NCBI GenBank assembly: GCA_948739805.1
Contig: CAPYID010000023.1
Coordinates: 1 to 32,349, forward strand
Source: an uncultured Clostridia bacterium
GTDB lineage: Bacteria > Bacillota > Clostridia > TANB77 > CAG-508
Reading direction: 5' to 3'
DNA length: 32,349 nucleotides
Shown here: positions 1 to 7,794 of the stretch, piece by piece
Position numbering within the stretch: the first letter of the stretch is position 1
Layout: each line of letters starts with the position of its first letter
Made by a program: the position numbers and the translations under genes
The notes under the pieces: generated by a model
Seen by the model: only the letters and a program-made list of their open reading frames with translations
Told to the model about the DNA's origin: nothing
Database searches by the model: none

Positions 1-1
1 A

Positions 2-193
2 AACTTCGAAGAAACAAACAAAGAAGACAATATATCAAAAGCAACAATAGTCCTAAGCATAAAAACAGGAGAAGTAGTAAGTATAATCATAATAATGATG
101 ATACTAACATCACTAGGAATATGCAGTTACATAACAATAACAACAATTAGAAAAAAAGATCCAGACATAAAAGACATAAAATTCTTAAAATAA
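2..193 (+). CDS. C-terminal end of a membrane-anchored protein (partial)
   Basis: An open frame enters the window from the left and stops with TAA at 191-193, giving the last 63 residues of a protein. It holds a polar stretch, then one hydrophobic segment of about 20 residues (TGEVVSIIIIMMILTSLG) and a short basic tail (IRKKDPDIKD). This is the pattern of a surface or secreted protein held by a C-terminal membrane anchor; no LPxTG-type sortase motif is visible in this part. The family cannot be named from so little sequence. A strong hairpin terminator follows directly, supporting a real 3' end. Confidence 0.6.
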   Translation, partial: NFEETNKEDNISKATIVLSIKTGEVVSIIIIMMILTSLGICSYITITTIRKKDPDIKDIKFLK

Positions 194-197
194 ACAA

Positions 198-230
198 AAA
201 CTATGGCAGACTATATGTCTGCCATAGTTT
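198..230 (+). terminator. Rho-independent terminator
   Basis: A perfect 14-bp inverted repeat (198-211 with 217-230, arms AAACTATGGCAGAC and GTCTGCCATAGTTT) with a 5-nt loop lies 5 nt after the stop codon of the upstream gene. The right arm ends in TTT. It is nearly symmetric, so it could work in both directions. Confidence 0.75.
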
Positions 231-235
231 AAACA

Positions 236-311
236 TGTTCATCAAAACGCTGTTAAGTGTTCACCTAAAATACTGATAAATGTTCATCAAAAAGATTGAT
301 AAATGTTCATT
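236..311 (+). repeat. Four iterated TGTTCAYC motifs upstream of the decayed ATPase gene
   Basis: TGTTCAT/TGTTCAC motifs start at 236, 258, 281 and 304, a spacing of 22, 23 and 23 bp or about two helical turns. Copies three and four are preceded by TGATAAA. The last copy lies inside the spacer of the predicted promoter (296-324), so a protein bound to the array would cover the polymerase site. The array probably binds a regulator, perhaps the product of the downstream gene family; that is inference. Confidence 0.55.
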
Positions 312-324
312 CAAATGATATACT
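296..324 (+). promoter_or_regulatory. Promoter of the decayed ATPase gene
   Basis: TTGATA at 296-301, a 17-bp spacer and TATACT at 319-324. A ribosome binding site (GTAGGAG) follows before the ATG at 351. The fourth TGTTCAT repeat sits in the spacer. Confidence 0.55.
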
Positions 325-350
325 AATAAAAGAAAGTAGGAGATATAAAA

Positions 351-623
351 ATGGCTTTAACAAAAAAAGATTACAAATCAAGATTAATTGATGAAAAAAT
401 AGATATATACAAGTTTTTGGCGCTCTATGCATAGAAGGACCAAGATAGAAATAAAACTAACATCAAAAGAATTGATGACGCCAAGAAAAGCTTAACTACA
501 TTTTATAATAACGTAGAGAAAAAGCCTAAATTTATGTGCATTATTGTTGGACATTATGAAGCAGTAATTCAAGATCCAGAAACAGGTATATATATTGTAC
601 CAATTACATCATTAAAACCATAG
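351..623 (+). pseudogene. Remnant of an AAA ATPase (AAA_14/DUF4143 family) gene
   Basis: The reading starts normally at ATG 351 (MALTKKDYKSRLIDEKIDIY) but hits a stop at 432. Shifting frame there continues as FGALCIEGPR, which in this family leads straight into the Walker A loop, before another stop. Downstream, in the original frame from about 468, the sequence reads IDDAKKSLTTFYNNVEKKP and ends ...GIYIVPITSLKP at TAG 621-623, resembling the C-terminal end of the same family. About 350 internal codons are therefore missing and the N-terminal piece is frameshifted. Promoter, repeats, ribosome binding site and terminator survive, suggesting recent decay. A related intact gene lies at 28185-29492. 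Confidence 0.7.
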
Positions 624-654
624 TGAAGAGCGTCCTAAACGTGGACGCTCTTCA
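624..654. terminator. Terminator hairpin between convergent genes
   Basis: A perfect 12-bp inverted repeat (624-635 with 643-654, TGAAGAGCGTCC and its complement) with a 7-nt loop, followed on the plus strand by TTTAAT. It separates the plus-strand ATPase remnant from the convergent clpE-like gene and probably serves both. Confidence 0.7.
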
Positions 655-660
655 TTTAAT

Positions 661-2970
661 CTAACTTTTAAATTCTAGTTTATCATTGCCTAAATTAACA
701 TTAATAGTCTGACCATTAGTAAATTCTGACATCAAAATTCTTTCTGCAATTTCATCTTCTAAATATCTTTGAATAGCACGTCTTAGAGGTCTTGCTCCAT
801 ATTTTAAATCTGTACCTTTTCCTAAAATAAATTCTTTTGCTTCATCAGTAATATTTAAAGACATATCTTTTTGAGAAAGTGCATTAATAGTATCTTTTAA
901 CATTAAATCAATGATTTGTAGTAATTGTTCTTTATCTAAACTATTGAAAACTATGATTTCATCAATTCTATTAACAAATTCAGCTCTAAATGAAGATTTA
1001 ACAATATCTAGAATTTTATTCTTATTAGCTTCATTTTGATTATTAAATCCAATAGCATTAGTATTTAAATTAGAACCAGCATTAGATGTCATAATAATAA
1101 TGGTATTTTCAAAACTAACAGTATTACCTTGAGAATCAGTAAGTTTTCCATCATCTAATACTTGTAATAAAATATTAAACACATCGTTATGAGCTTTTTC
1201 TATTTCATCAAATAAAATGATAGAATAAGGCTTTCTTTTTACTTTTTCAGTTAATTGACCAGCATCATCATAACCAACATAACCTGGAGGGGCACCTATT
1301 AATTTAGCAGTGGAATTGCTCTCCATAAACTCAGACATATCAATTCTTATAATTGCATCTTCATCACCAAACATTTCATATGCAAGAGATTTAGCAAGAG
1401 CAGTTTTACCAACGCCAGTAGGTCCTACAAACATAAATGAAGGTGGTTTTTTTGTTGATTTAAGCCCAGCTCTATTTCTACGAATAGCACGACTTACAGC
1501 TTGAACAGCTTCTTCCTGACCAACTATTTTTTGATGTAATCTTTCTTCTAAGTGTAATAACTTAAAAGTTTCTTCCTCAGTAATTTTTGTAATTGGGATT
1601 TTAGTCCAATTTTCTATAACAACAGCAATATCTTGTAAAGTTAGTTCCTTAGGTTTAAGTTTTTTTTCTAATTGATTAATTTTATCTATTAATTGACATT
1701 CTTTAGTCTTTAAATCAGCAGCCTTTTGGTAATCTTCTGTAGAATCTGCTTGTGCTGCTTCATTTTTTTGTTCTTGAACTAATTTTAATTCATTTTTTAA
1801 AGTCTCTAAAGTATATAATTCCTTATTATTTAGGTTAATACGAGAGCATGCCTCATCTAATATATCAATAGCTTTATCAGGTAAAAATCTATCATGTACA
1901 TATTTTTCAGAAAGCCACACAGTTTGACGAATAACATCATCAGAAATCTTAACCTTATGGAAATCCTCATAATATTTTTTAATACCATTTAAGATATCCA
2001 CAGTAGAATCCACATTAGGTTCATCAATAAGCACAGTCTGAAAACGTCTTTCAAGAGCAGTATCTTTCTCAATATATTTTCTATATTCCTTTAGAGTAGT
2101 GGTTCCAATTAGTTGAATTTCACCATTAGCAAGTGATGGTTTTAAAATATTTGCTGCATTCATAGAGCCTTCACTATCTCCAGCACCAATAATATTATGA
2201 ATTTCATCTATTACTAAAATTATATTTCCTAAAGTTCTACACTCCTCAATTATATTTTTCATTCTTGATTCAAATTGCCCTCTGAATTGGGTACCAGCAA
2301 CAACAGAAGTCATATCTAAAAGATAAACCTCTTTATTTAAAAGTTTTGTTGGAACATTCTTTTCAGCAATTTTGATAGCAAGCCCTTGGGCAATTGCAGT
2401 TTTACCAACGCCAGGTTCTCCTATTAAACAAGGATTATTTTTTGAACGTCTATTTAATATTTGTATAACTCTTTGTAACTCTCTATCTCTCCCTATAATA
2501 GCATCTAGTTGATTATTTTTAGCCTTATTAGTTAGGTTTGTTCCATAAGTATCAATAAATCTACGCTTTTTATTATTTTGTTTTTTCTCGACTTTAATAC
2601 GTTTTTTTCCATCAGAGGAAATTCCATCTGATGAAGAATTATTATTATCAGAAGACTTGGTGAAAAAGTTTCCAAAAATTGCACCTATTGGAATAGCACC
2701 TCCAATAGGTGTCTCTTGAATATCATCAAGTTCCTCATCATTTAAATCCATTTCTATTTCACCCAATTGAGAACTAAGGTCATCTAACATAGCCTCAATT
2801 TGGGAAGTCATATCATTCAAATTTATACTCTTTGGAGAATTATCTGAATTAGTAATTCCTTTCTCCTTAGCACAGTCTTCACAATAGCCAATTAACTTAT
2901 GAGGATCAGGGCTATTAGGGTCTTCTGTAAAGATTACAGCCTTCTTTTTATTACAAATTGAACATATCAT
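661..2970 (-). CDS. clpE: ATP-dependent Clp unfoldase, ClpE-like (Hsp100 family)
   Basis: A 769-residue Hsp100 ATPase that unfolds protein substrates and feeds them to ClpP in the cytoplasm. The N-terminus is a four-cysteine zinc finger (C3, C6, C30, C33), as in ClpE and McsA, instead of the repeated Clp_N domain of ClpC. An acidic, Asn/Ser-rich linker (about 50-135) follows. The first AAA module has Walker A GEPGVGKT at 184-191 and Walker B VIDEIH. A UVR-like coiled middle region (DYQKAADLKTKE) comes next, then the second AAA module with GPTGVGKT near 510-520 and VRxxF-type C-terminal small domain. The tripeptide IGF (NTNAIGFNN), the ClpP-docking loop, is present. An AGGAG site precedes the ATG. 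No convincing CtsR operator was seen, although the family is usually heat-regulated. ClpC is the alternative name; the zinc finger favours ClpE. Confidence 0.9.
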   Translation of the reverse strand: MICSICNKKKAVIFTEDPNSPDPHKLIGYCEDCAKEKGITNSDNSPKSINLNDMTSQIEAMLDDLSSQLGEIEMDLNDEELDDIQETPIGGAIPIGAIFGNFFTKSSDNNNSSSDGISSDGKKRIKVEKKQNNKKRRFIDTYGTNLTNKAKNNQLDAIIGRDRELQRVIQILNRRSKNNPCLIGEPGVGKTAIAQGLAIKIAEKNVPTKLLNKEVYLLDMTSVVAGTQFRGQFESRMKNIIEECRTLGNIILVIDEIHNIIGAGDSEGSMNAANILKPSLANGEIQLIGTTTLKEYRKYIEKDTALERRFQTVLIDEPNVDSTVDILNGIKKYYEDFHKVKISDDVIRQTVWLSEKYVHDRFLPDKAIDILDEACSRINLNNKELYTLETLKNELKLVQEQKNEAAQADSTEDYQKAADLKTKECQLIDKINQLEKKLKPKELTLQDIAVVIENWTKIPITKITEEETFKLLHLEERLHQKIVGQEEAVQAVSRAIRRNRAGLKSTKKPPSFMFVGPTGVGKTALAKSLAYEMFGDEDAIIRIDMSEFMESNSTAKLIGAPPGYVGYDDAGQLTEKVKRKPYSIILFDEIEKAHNDVFNILLQVLDDGKLTDSQGNTVSFENTIIIMTSNAGSNLNTNAIGFNNQNEANKNKILDIVKSSFRAEFVNRIDEIIVFNSLDKEQLLQIIDLMLKDTINALSQKDMSLNITDEAKEFILGKGTDLKYGARPLRRAIQRYLEDEIAERILMSEFTNGQTINVNLGNDKLEFKS

Positions 2971-3027
2971 AAATTATATTACTCCTTTCAAGTAGAAAAG
3001 TGATTTGCCACCTTTTAGATAAATTTT

Positions 3028-3056
3028 ATCATACACCAAAAAAACTGAAAAGTCAA
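3028..3056 (-). promoter_or_regulatory. Promoter of the clpE-like gene
   Basis: Read on the minus strand: TTGACT (3056-3051), a 17-bp spacer, then TATGAT (3033-3028). The leader to the ATG is about 50 nt and carries AAAGGAG. Its -35 box is 2 bp from the -35 box of the divergent plus-strand promoter. Confidence 0.65.
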
Positions 3057-3058
3057 GA

Positions 3059-3087
3059 TAGACAACTACAACAATTAATGTTATAAT
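3059..3087 (+). promoter_or_regulatory. Promoter of the DUF3298-like protein gene
   Basis: TAGACA at 3059-3064, 17-bp spacer, TATAAT at 3082-3087. It stands back to back with the clpE promoter. The leader before the ATG at 3195 is about 100 nt. Confidence 0.6.
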
Positions 3088-3137
3088 ATAAGAGGTTACC
3101 GTTGAAATTGTAATAATTCAATATAAATTTGTGGTAG

Positions 3138-3164
3138 TTCCCTTAAATAAGTGAGCCAAGGGAA
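3138..3164 (+). repeat. Hairpin resembling a degenerate REP fragment in a 5' leader
   Basis: TTCCCTT (3138-3144) pairs with AAGGGAA (3158-3164). The stretch from TCCCTTA to GAGCCAAG resembles part of the REP-like element at 12475-12585 (TCCCTTAGGTAAGGGAGCC), so it may be a remnant. It lies between promoter and start codon of the next gene and may affect its translation or stability. Confidence 0.4.
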
Positions 3165-3194
3165 AGATAAATAGGCAGAAAGGAATGAAAACAA

Positions 3195-4031
3195 ATGCTA
3201 AACAATATGCCAATGAATGATATGAAAGAAAGTAATAAAAGGAAAATAATGTTTATTATAATAGGTGTAATATGTGTTATATCAATTATATTAGCAATAA
3301 TATTTCAGATAAGTCAATTAGCTTCACCTCCTGAAATCCCAGAACCACCAAAAGAAATAGTAGATTTTAAGGAAGTATTTGATAATAAATTAAATACACA
3401 AGGAAACACAATAAAGGCATTAGAAAAATTTAATGATGACAAGGAAATAGTTTATACAATAAATGAACAAAAGGAAAAATCAGATGGAAAATATGATATT
3501 GACATAAAAATCCCATTAATAAATATTAATAATCCTTCTACAATAGCAATAGACAAAGAAATAGAAGCAACATTTCAGGAAAAGGCAAGAAACATTATAA
3601 AAAGTGAAGAAGAAAATGAAGTAATATACACAGTAGAATATACAGCATATGTAAATGCAAATATCTTATCATTAGTAATAAAATCGACATTAAAGGAAGG
3701 AGTAAAAGCACAAAGAGTTATAGTAAAAACATACACATACAATATTACAACAAATGAGAGAATAGACATAGATGAAATGATATCAATAAAACAGTTAAAC
3801 AAATCAGTAATACAAGGAGAAATAAATAAAGTTGTAGAGGAAAATGCAAGACAATCACAGAGTTTAATAGATTTAGGATATAATGTTTATGAGAGAAATC
3901 TTTCAGATGAAATGTACAAAATAGAAAATGTAGACAACTTCTTCTATGGACCAAATGGAAACTTATATATAATTTATGCATATGGAAACAATAGTTATAC
4001 ATCAGAATTAGATATTATACAAATTAGATAG
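3195..4031 (+). CDS. Membrane-anchored DUF3298/DUF4163-like extracytoplasmic protein
   Basis: A 278-residue protein with a short cytoplasmic N-terminus, one transmembrane helix (about residues 18-42, rich in Ile) and a Pro-rich stalk (SPPEIPEPP). The extracellular domain has alternating strands such as YDIDIKIPLI and VIYTVEYTAYVNANILSLVI, ending with a TNERIDIDEMI segment. This order resembles the DUF4163 + DUF3298 region found in RsiV- and PdaC-like proteins. No catalytic deacetylase domain follows, so the role is unknown: perhaps ligand sensing or wall binding. AAGGA lies upstream at a normal distance. It is monocistronic, with its own promoter and a good terminator. Confidence 0.7.
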   Translation: MLNNMPMNDMKESNKRKIMFIIIGVICVISIILAIIFQISQLASPPEIPEPPKEIVDFKEVFDNKLNTQGNTIKALEKFNDDKEIVYTINEQKEKSDGKYDIDIKIPLININNPSTIAIDKEIEATFQEKARNIIKSEEENEVIYTVEYTAYVNANILSLVIKSTLKEGVKAQRVIVKTYTYNITTNERIDIDEMISIKQLNKSVIQGEINKVVEENARQSQSLIDLGYNVYERNLSDEMYKIENVDNFFYGPNGNLYIIYAYGNNSYTSELDIIQIR

Positions 4032-4040
4032 AAAAAATAT

Positions 4041-4079
4041 AATCCCAAGGAAAGTGGATGTGCCACATTTCTTGGGATT
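4041..4079 (+). terminator. Rho-independent terminator
   Basis: AATCCCAAGGAAAGTGG (4041-4057) pairs with CCACATTTCTTGGGATT (4063-4079) with one bulged mismatch region and a short loop, followed by TT and A-rich sequence. It starts 9 nt after the stop codon of the upstream gene. Confidence 0.75.
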
Positions 4080-4218
4080 TTAAAAATAAAAGGGGATGTT
4101 ACACTCAATGTTTCCATTATCTTAGTGTAAATATAGTATATATTATAAATTTGAACATTTAGTGAACAAAAAGTGTAAATTTTGTTAAATATAATTATAA
4201 ATAAACAAATACCTATAA

Positions 4219-5448
4219 TTAATTAGCTTCTTTAAGTTTTAAAGTCACATCCAAAGTTTCACCATTTCTAAAAATAGTAAGAACCATTTCATCACCGATC
4301 TTATGAGTATTTTTAATTTCATTCAATTTCTCCATTGTAGGCACAGGGGTTCCATCAGCGGCAGTGATTACATCGCCAATTTTTAATCCAGCAATCTCAG
4401 CAGAACTAAATTCCTCAATCTCAGCAATAAAGATACCTATAGGGTAATTATACCTTTTAGATAAACTTTCAGTAACATCTCTACCAGTAATTCCAATATA
4501 AGGTCTAAGGACTTTACTATATTGAATAAGTTGCTCAGTAACCTCTAATGTAGAACTTATAGGAATAGCAAAACCAATTCCTTCGACACCGCTCCCTGAA
4601 AGTTTTAAAGTATTAATTCCAATAACTTTACCTTCGCTATTAACCAAAGCACCTCCACTATTTCCAGAATTTATGGCTGCATCAGTTTGAATTGCGATAT
4701 ATTTATTACCATCTTCATCAGTAACTTCACGATTTATAGCACTAACAATACCACAAGTAACACTAGAATCCAAACCTAAAGGATTACCAATAGCCATAGC
4801 AAACTCGCCAACCTTTACGCTATTAGAATCTCCAAGTTCAGCAGGTGTAAGACCAGTAGCTTCAATTTTTATGATAGCTAAATCTGTTTGAGAATCTGAA
4901 CCAACAATTTTTGCTTCATAAGTTTGGTCACTATTATATAGCTTAACTGTTATTTTTTGGGCTTCACTCATTCTATAATATGAAGAATTAGAAGAAGAGC
5001 TAACAACATGATTATTAGTTAAAATATATCCATCCTCACTAATAATGATGCCTGAACCTGAAGCAGTAGCAGTACTTGAATAACTACCGAACATTAAACT
5101 TGTTACAGAATATTCAATCTGAATTCCAACAATAGATGGTTGAACCTTAGATGCAACATCAATAGCGGTACCAGAATAATTTGCAAGGGAAATAGCAGTA
5201 TTAGTGCCACCAGAAGTAACATTAAACTTTGGAGTCTGATTAGAAGAAGTATTTAAAAAAGAATCTCTAATGCTAGGAATACCAAAGCAAGTACCTAAAA
5301 TTATAGAAGCACCAATAGCTCCAGAAAAGAAAGGCACTAATATATTCTTAGAAAAAGAAAAACTAGACTTCTTATTAGTAGTTGTTGTTGCATAAATTTT
5401 AACATCTGGATTATCATCAGAATTAAATTCAAAATTATTATTATCCAT
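4219..5448 (-). CDS. htrA: HtrA/DegP-type serine protease with C-terminal PDZ domain
   Basis: A 409-residue membrane-anchored S1C protease that degrades or refolds damaged proteins at the outer face of the membrane. A cytoplasmic Asn/Thr-rich N-terminus is followed by one transmembrane helix (about 35-58), a linker, and the trypsin-like domain with His147 (TNNHVV), Asp189 (TDLAIIK) and Ser264 (GNSGGALV). A PDZ domain (about 310-400) includes EIAGLKIGDVITAADG. The frame is open further upstream, but the start at 5448 is chosen because GGAGGTT lies 6-8 nt before it, while the longer version has no such site. The full triad suggests an active enzyme. It is monocistronic and divergent from the 5718 gene. 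Confidence 0.93.
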   Translation of the reverse strand: MDNNNFEFNSDDNPDVKIYATTTTNKKSSFSFSKNILVPFFSGAIGASIILGTCFGIPSIRDSFLNTSSNQTPKFNVTSGGTNTAISLANYSGTAIDVASKVQPSIVGIQIEYSVTSLMFGSYSSTATASGSGIIISEDGYILTNNHVVSSSSNSSYYRMSEAQKITVKLYNSDQTYEAKIVGSDSQTDLAIIKIEATGLTPAELGDSNSVKVGEFAMAIGNPLGLDSSVTCGIVSAINREVTDEDGNKYIAIQTDAAINSGNSGGALVNSEGKVIGINTLKLSGSGVEGIGFAIPISSTLEVTEQLIQYSKVLRPYIGITGRDVTESLSKRYNYPIGIFIAEIEEFSSAEIAGLKIGDVITAADGTPVPTMEKLNEIKNTHKIGDEMVLTIFRNGETLDVTLKLKEAN

Positions 5449-5499
5449 AAAAAAAACCTCCACATTCAAGACTTGTCTTACAACAATCTCATATAATCT

Positions 5500-5528
5500 A
5501 TTATAAATATTATAGACAAATAATACAA
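5500..5528 (-). promoter_or_regulatory. htrA promoter
   Basis: On the minus strand: TTGTAT (5528-5523), 17-bp spacer, TATAAT (5505-5500). The weak -35 box next to two direct repeats just upstream (5535-5551) suggests activation by a regulator. Confidence 0.6.
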
Positions 5529-5534
5529 CATTAA

Positions 5535-5551
5535 TGTGAAGAAAATGTGAA
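5535..5551 (-). promoter_or_regulatory. Tandem operator-like repeats upstream of the htrA promoter
   Basis: TGTGAA occurs twice on the plus strand (5535-5540 and 5546-5551), spaced 11 bp or one helical turn; on the htrA strand it reads TTCACA. The pair ends 7 bp upstream of the -35 box. Tandem half-sites at this place are typical of OmpR-family response regulators, and htrA genes in Firmicutes are often controlled by such systems (CssRS). No regulator gene is visible here. Confidence 0.45.
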
Positions 5552-5576
5552 AAAACTGTAATAATTAAAATATCGC

Positions 5577-5606
5577 TTGAAAAAGTTTTATTATATAAGT
5601 TATAAT
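5577..5606 (+). promoter_or_regulatory. Promoter of the 5718-7084 operon
   Basis: TTGAAA at 5577-5582, an 18-bp spacer and TATAAT at 5601-5606, about 110 nt before the first start codon. Confidence 0.6.
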
Positions 5607-5717
5607 GTAGAAGTACAATTAATGTACTCATAAAATAATAGAAATTAGAACACTTATATGAAATATAAAAATCAATACTAGAAATTAATATCTAGAGCAA
5701 GAAAGGAAAGAAAAAAC

Positions 5718-6437
5718 ATGGCAAATAGAGAAAAAGGGATAAGTGCGATAAAATTAATTTTTATGGTACTTATATTAGCAGTAATCATAGCAGGAATAGT
5801 ATTTGTAGTAAAAAGGCTGTGGCAAGACAACAGTGTAAAAGACATAGGTACAGACCTATTATATATTAAAGCAAAATGCAAAATAATACATGATAAAAAC
5901 ATAATAGATTCAAATGAGCAATTATTAGGGCAAAAAATAACAGAATACACAGAAAATGGAGAGGTAAATGGAATAATTTCGCAGAATGATAAATGGTACA
6001 AGCTAAGTCAAGGAGATTTAGAGAAGATAGGAATAGGAGAGCTAAAAGAGGAAGATGGGTATCTAGTTAATTATGAAGAAGAAGATGTTATATTTGCAAA
6101 GGGAATATTAGAAAATGAACAAACCTATTATAAACTTTCTGACCTAGAGAGAGTAAGAGAAGAAAAAGAAAAGGAAAAACAAGAAAAGCAAGCTAATAAA
6201 GAGGCAGAGGAGAAAGCAAAAGAAGAACAAGAAAATAAAGAAACAGAAAAAAATGAGAATTCAGAAAATGTTGAACAGCCACAACAACAAGAAGAAGCTG
6301 TGCAACAGACACAAACAAAAGAATTAATTGCTGAGGCAACAGCACCAGAGGAACAAACTAAAGAACCAGAAGTAGGAGAGCAAACTCCAGCTCCAGAGAC
6401 AGGAGAACAACAACAAGTACCACAGCCACAAGTTTAG
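5718..6437 (+). CDS. Pseudopilin-like single-pass membrane protein with Glu/Gln-rich tail
   Basis: A 239-residue protein. Its N-terminus (REKGISAIKLIFMVLILAV) resembles the short basic leader and hydrophobic stretch of pseudopilin-like proteins common in Clostridia, but the glutamate expected five residues after the glycine is missing, so prepilin processing is doubtful. A small polar domain (about 40-145) includes WYKLSQGDLEKIG and YYKLSDLERV. The last 95 residues are low complexity, rich in Lys, Glu, Gln and Pro, likely extended. No catalytic motif was recognised. AAGGAAAG precedes the ATG. rnhB follows 14 nt downstream, so the two are probably cotranscribed. Confidence 0.65.
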   Translation: MANREKGISAIKLIFMVLILAVIIAGIVFVVKRLWQDNSVKDIGTDLLYIKAKCKIIHDKNIIDSNEQLLGQKITEYTENGEVNGIISQNDKWYKLSQGDLEKIGIGELKEEDGYLVNYEEEDVIFAKGILENEQTYYKLSDLERVREEKEKEKQEKQANKEAEEKAKEEQENKETEKNENSENVEQPQQQEEAVQQTQTKELIAEATAPEEQTKEPEVGEQTPAPETGEQQQVPQPQV

Positions 6438-6451
6438 AAAGGAAACAATAA

Positions 6452-7084
6452 ATGAAGGAAAAAGAAATAGAAAGGCTAACTAAATTAAAAAAAATAGAAA
6501 ATGACCTATACAAAAATGATCCAAACTTAAAATACATATGTGGAATAGATGAAGCGGGACGTGGACCTCTGGCAGGTCCTGTAGTGGTTGCAAGTGTAAT
6601 TATGCCAAAAGATTCAATGATAGAATGGGTAAATGACTCAAAAAAAGTATCAGAAAAAAGAAGAGAACAACTATATGAAATAATTATAAAAGAAGCAATT
6701 GCATATGGAATAGGAATTGTAGACGAAAATATAATAGATGAAATAAATATATTAAATGCAACAAAAAAAGGTTTAACAGACTCATTAAAAGACTTAAAAG
6801 TACGACCAGACCTAATAATGGTAGACGCACTAAAGGGGATAGACACATTACAAATTCCATATATGTCTATAGTAAAAGGAGATGCAAAATGTTATAGTAT
6901 ATCTGTTGCTTCAATCCTTGCAAAGGTAACAAGGGACAGAATAATGAGAAGATACGATAAAATATACCCAGAATATGGATTTGAAAAACACAAAGGATAT
7001 GGGACATCAGCACACATTGCGAAAATAAAAGAAATAGGACCATGTCCTATTCATCGTAATACATTTATAAAAAACTTTATCTAA
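6452..7084 (+). CDS. rnhB: Ribonuclease HII
   Basis: A 210-residue cytoplasmic enzyme that cuts RNA in RNA-DNA hybrids, including single ribonucleotides in DNA. The motif GIDEAGRGPLAGPV (residues 31-44) carries the catalytic Asp33 and Glu34. Asp125 (IMVDAL) and Asp144 (VKGDAK) fit the remaining metal ligands, and the SVASILAKVTRDR block is typical. Length is normal. AAAGGA precedes the ATG. It lies 14 nt after the pseudopilin-like gene and convergent with the tetR gene, with only 2 nt between the two stop codons and no obvious terminator. Confidence 0.95.
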   Translation: MKEKEIERLTKLKKIENDLYKNDPNLKYICGIDEAGRGPLAGPVVVASVIMPKDSMIEWVNDSKKVSEKRREQLYEIIIKEAIAYGIGIVDENIIDEINILNATKKGLTDSLKDLKVRPDLIMVDALKGIDTLQIPYMSIVKGDAKCYSISVASILAKVTRDRIMRRYDKIYPEYGFEKHKGYGTSAHIAKIKEIGPCPIHRNTFIKNFI

Positions 7085-7086
7085 AT

Positions 7087-7653
7087 TTACTTAAAATATT
7101 TCCCCAAAAGAACATTAACATATTCATGATGAAGAGAATGAATATCTAATTCTTCCTGAGTTTTAATCTTGTACAATAAACTTGAACAAGTAAATCCAAA
7201 TATGCTAGAAGCAAGTACCCCAGGGTCAACAGTATCAAGTTCACCATTATTTATTCCATCTTGGATAATGCCTTCAATAATATTTATATAATCAAAAACG
7301 TAATTCTTACAAGCGATGTTTCGAGGCTCATGCCCCCAAATTTGACTAAGTAAAATAGTGATAAAATCTTCATATTTAATTAGAACTTTAATTTGAATTA
7401 ATATTATGGACTTTAATTTATCAACAACATTATCCACTTTAGAGGTTTTAATCAAAATACTATTTTTCAAAAGATTCATACCCTCTTCAACTAGAAAATT
7501 AAAGATTTCATCTTTACTAGAAAAATGGTAATAAAGGGTACCCTTAGCAACACCAACAACAGAGGTTATCTCTTCAATACTAGTAGCTTCATACCCTTTC
7601 TTAGCAAATAAATTCATAGAAGTCTCAAAAATTTTTCGCTTAGTCTTATTCAT
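7087..7653 (-). CDS. TetR/AcrR-family transcriptional regulator
   Basis: A 188-residue regulator. The N-terminal helix-turn-helix reads ATSIEEITSVVGVAKGTLYYHFSSKDEIF (about residues 23-51), a clear TetR DNA-binding domain. The C-terminal two thirds form the helical ligand-binding and dimerisation part, whose ligand cannot be predicted. AAGGAG lies 9 nt before the ATG. Almost no room for a promoter exists between this site and the structured repeat at 7672-7794, so the gene is probably read through from purA. No palindromic operator next to the gene was recognised. It converges on rnhB. Confidence 0.88.
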   Translation of the reverse strand: MNKTKRKIFETSMNLFAKKGYEATSIEEITSVVGVAKGTLYYHFSSKDEIFNFLVEEGMNLLKNSILIKTSKVDNVVDKLKSIILIQIKVLIKYEDFITILLSQIWGHEPRNIACKNYVFDYINIIEGIIQDGINNGELDTVDPGVLASSIFGFTCSSLLYKIKTQEELDIHSLHHEYVNVLLGKYFK

Positions 7654-7671
7654 AAACTACAGCTCCTTAAT

Positions 7672-7794
7672 GAGCACAAAAGAATTGTTCTATGGCTAGG
7701 CGCACGAAGGTGATATTCCATGAGGCGTACGATGGTACGTTGAATGGAAATCACCTGAGTAGCAACAACGCCAGAGGACGATTATTTTGTGCTC
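7672..7794 (-). repeat. Structured 123-bp imperfect hairpin element, copy 1
   Basis: Ends pair as GAGCAC with GTGCTC; then AAAA with TTTT, a conserved G-A mismatch and T-G wobbles (AAAAGAATT with GATTATTTT), CTATGGC with GCCAGAG, AGGTGA with TCACCT, and an apical CGTAC-GATG-GTACG hairpin. The second copy at 13149-13272 has the same plan with different paired bases. It lies between purA and tetR, with one end touching the purA stop codon. It may be a miniature mobile element or a structured RNA; I recognise no named family. Confidence 0.65.

Noticed and set aside
2971..3060. CtsR operator before the clpE-like gene
   Set aside because: No GGTCAAA tandem heptads could be found.
4147..4186. TGTTCAC/TGTTCAA pair on the minus strand after htrA, resembling the repeats at 236-311
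   Set aside because: Only two copies, different spacing and no gene start next to them; probably chance in AT-rich DNA. A weak hairpin (AACAAAA/TTTTGTT) there may aid htrA termination but has no proper T-run.
5449..5631. N-terminal extension of the HtrA frame by 61 codons
   Set aside because: No ribosome binding site; it covers the promoter and operator repeats, while GGAGGTT lies just before the internal ATG at 5448.
7672..7794. Integron attC site
   Set aside because: Imperfect palindrome of suitable length, but the RYYYAAC/GTTRRRY ends are missing and no integrase or cassette array is near.
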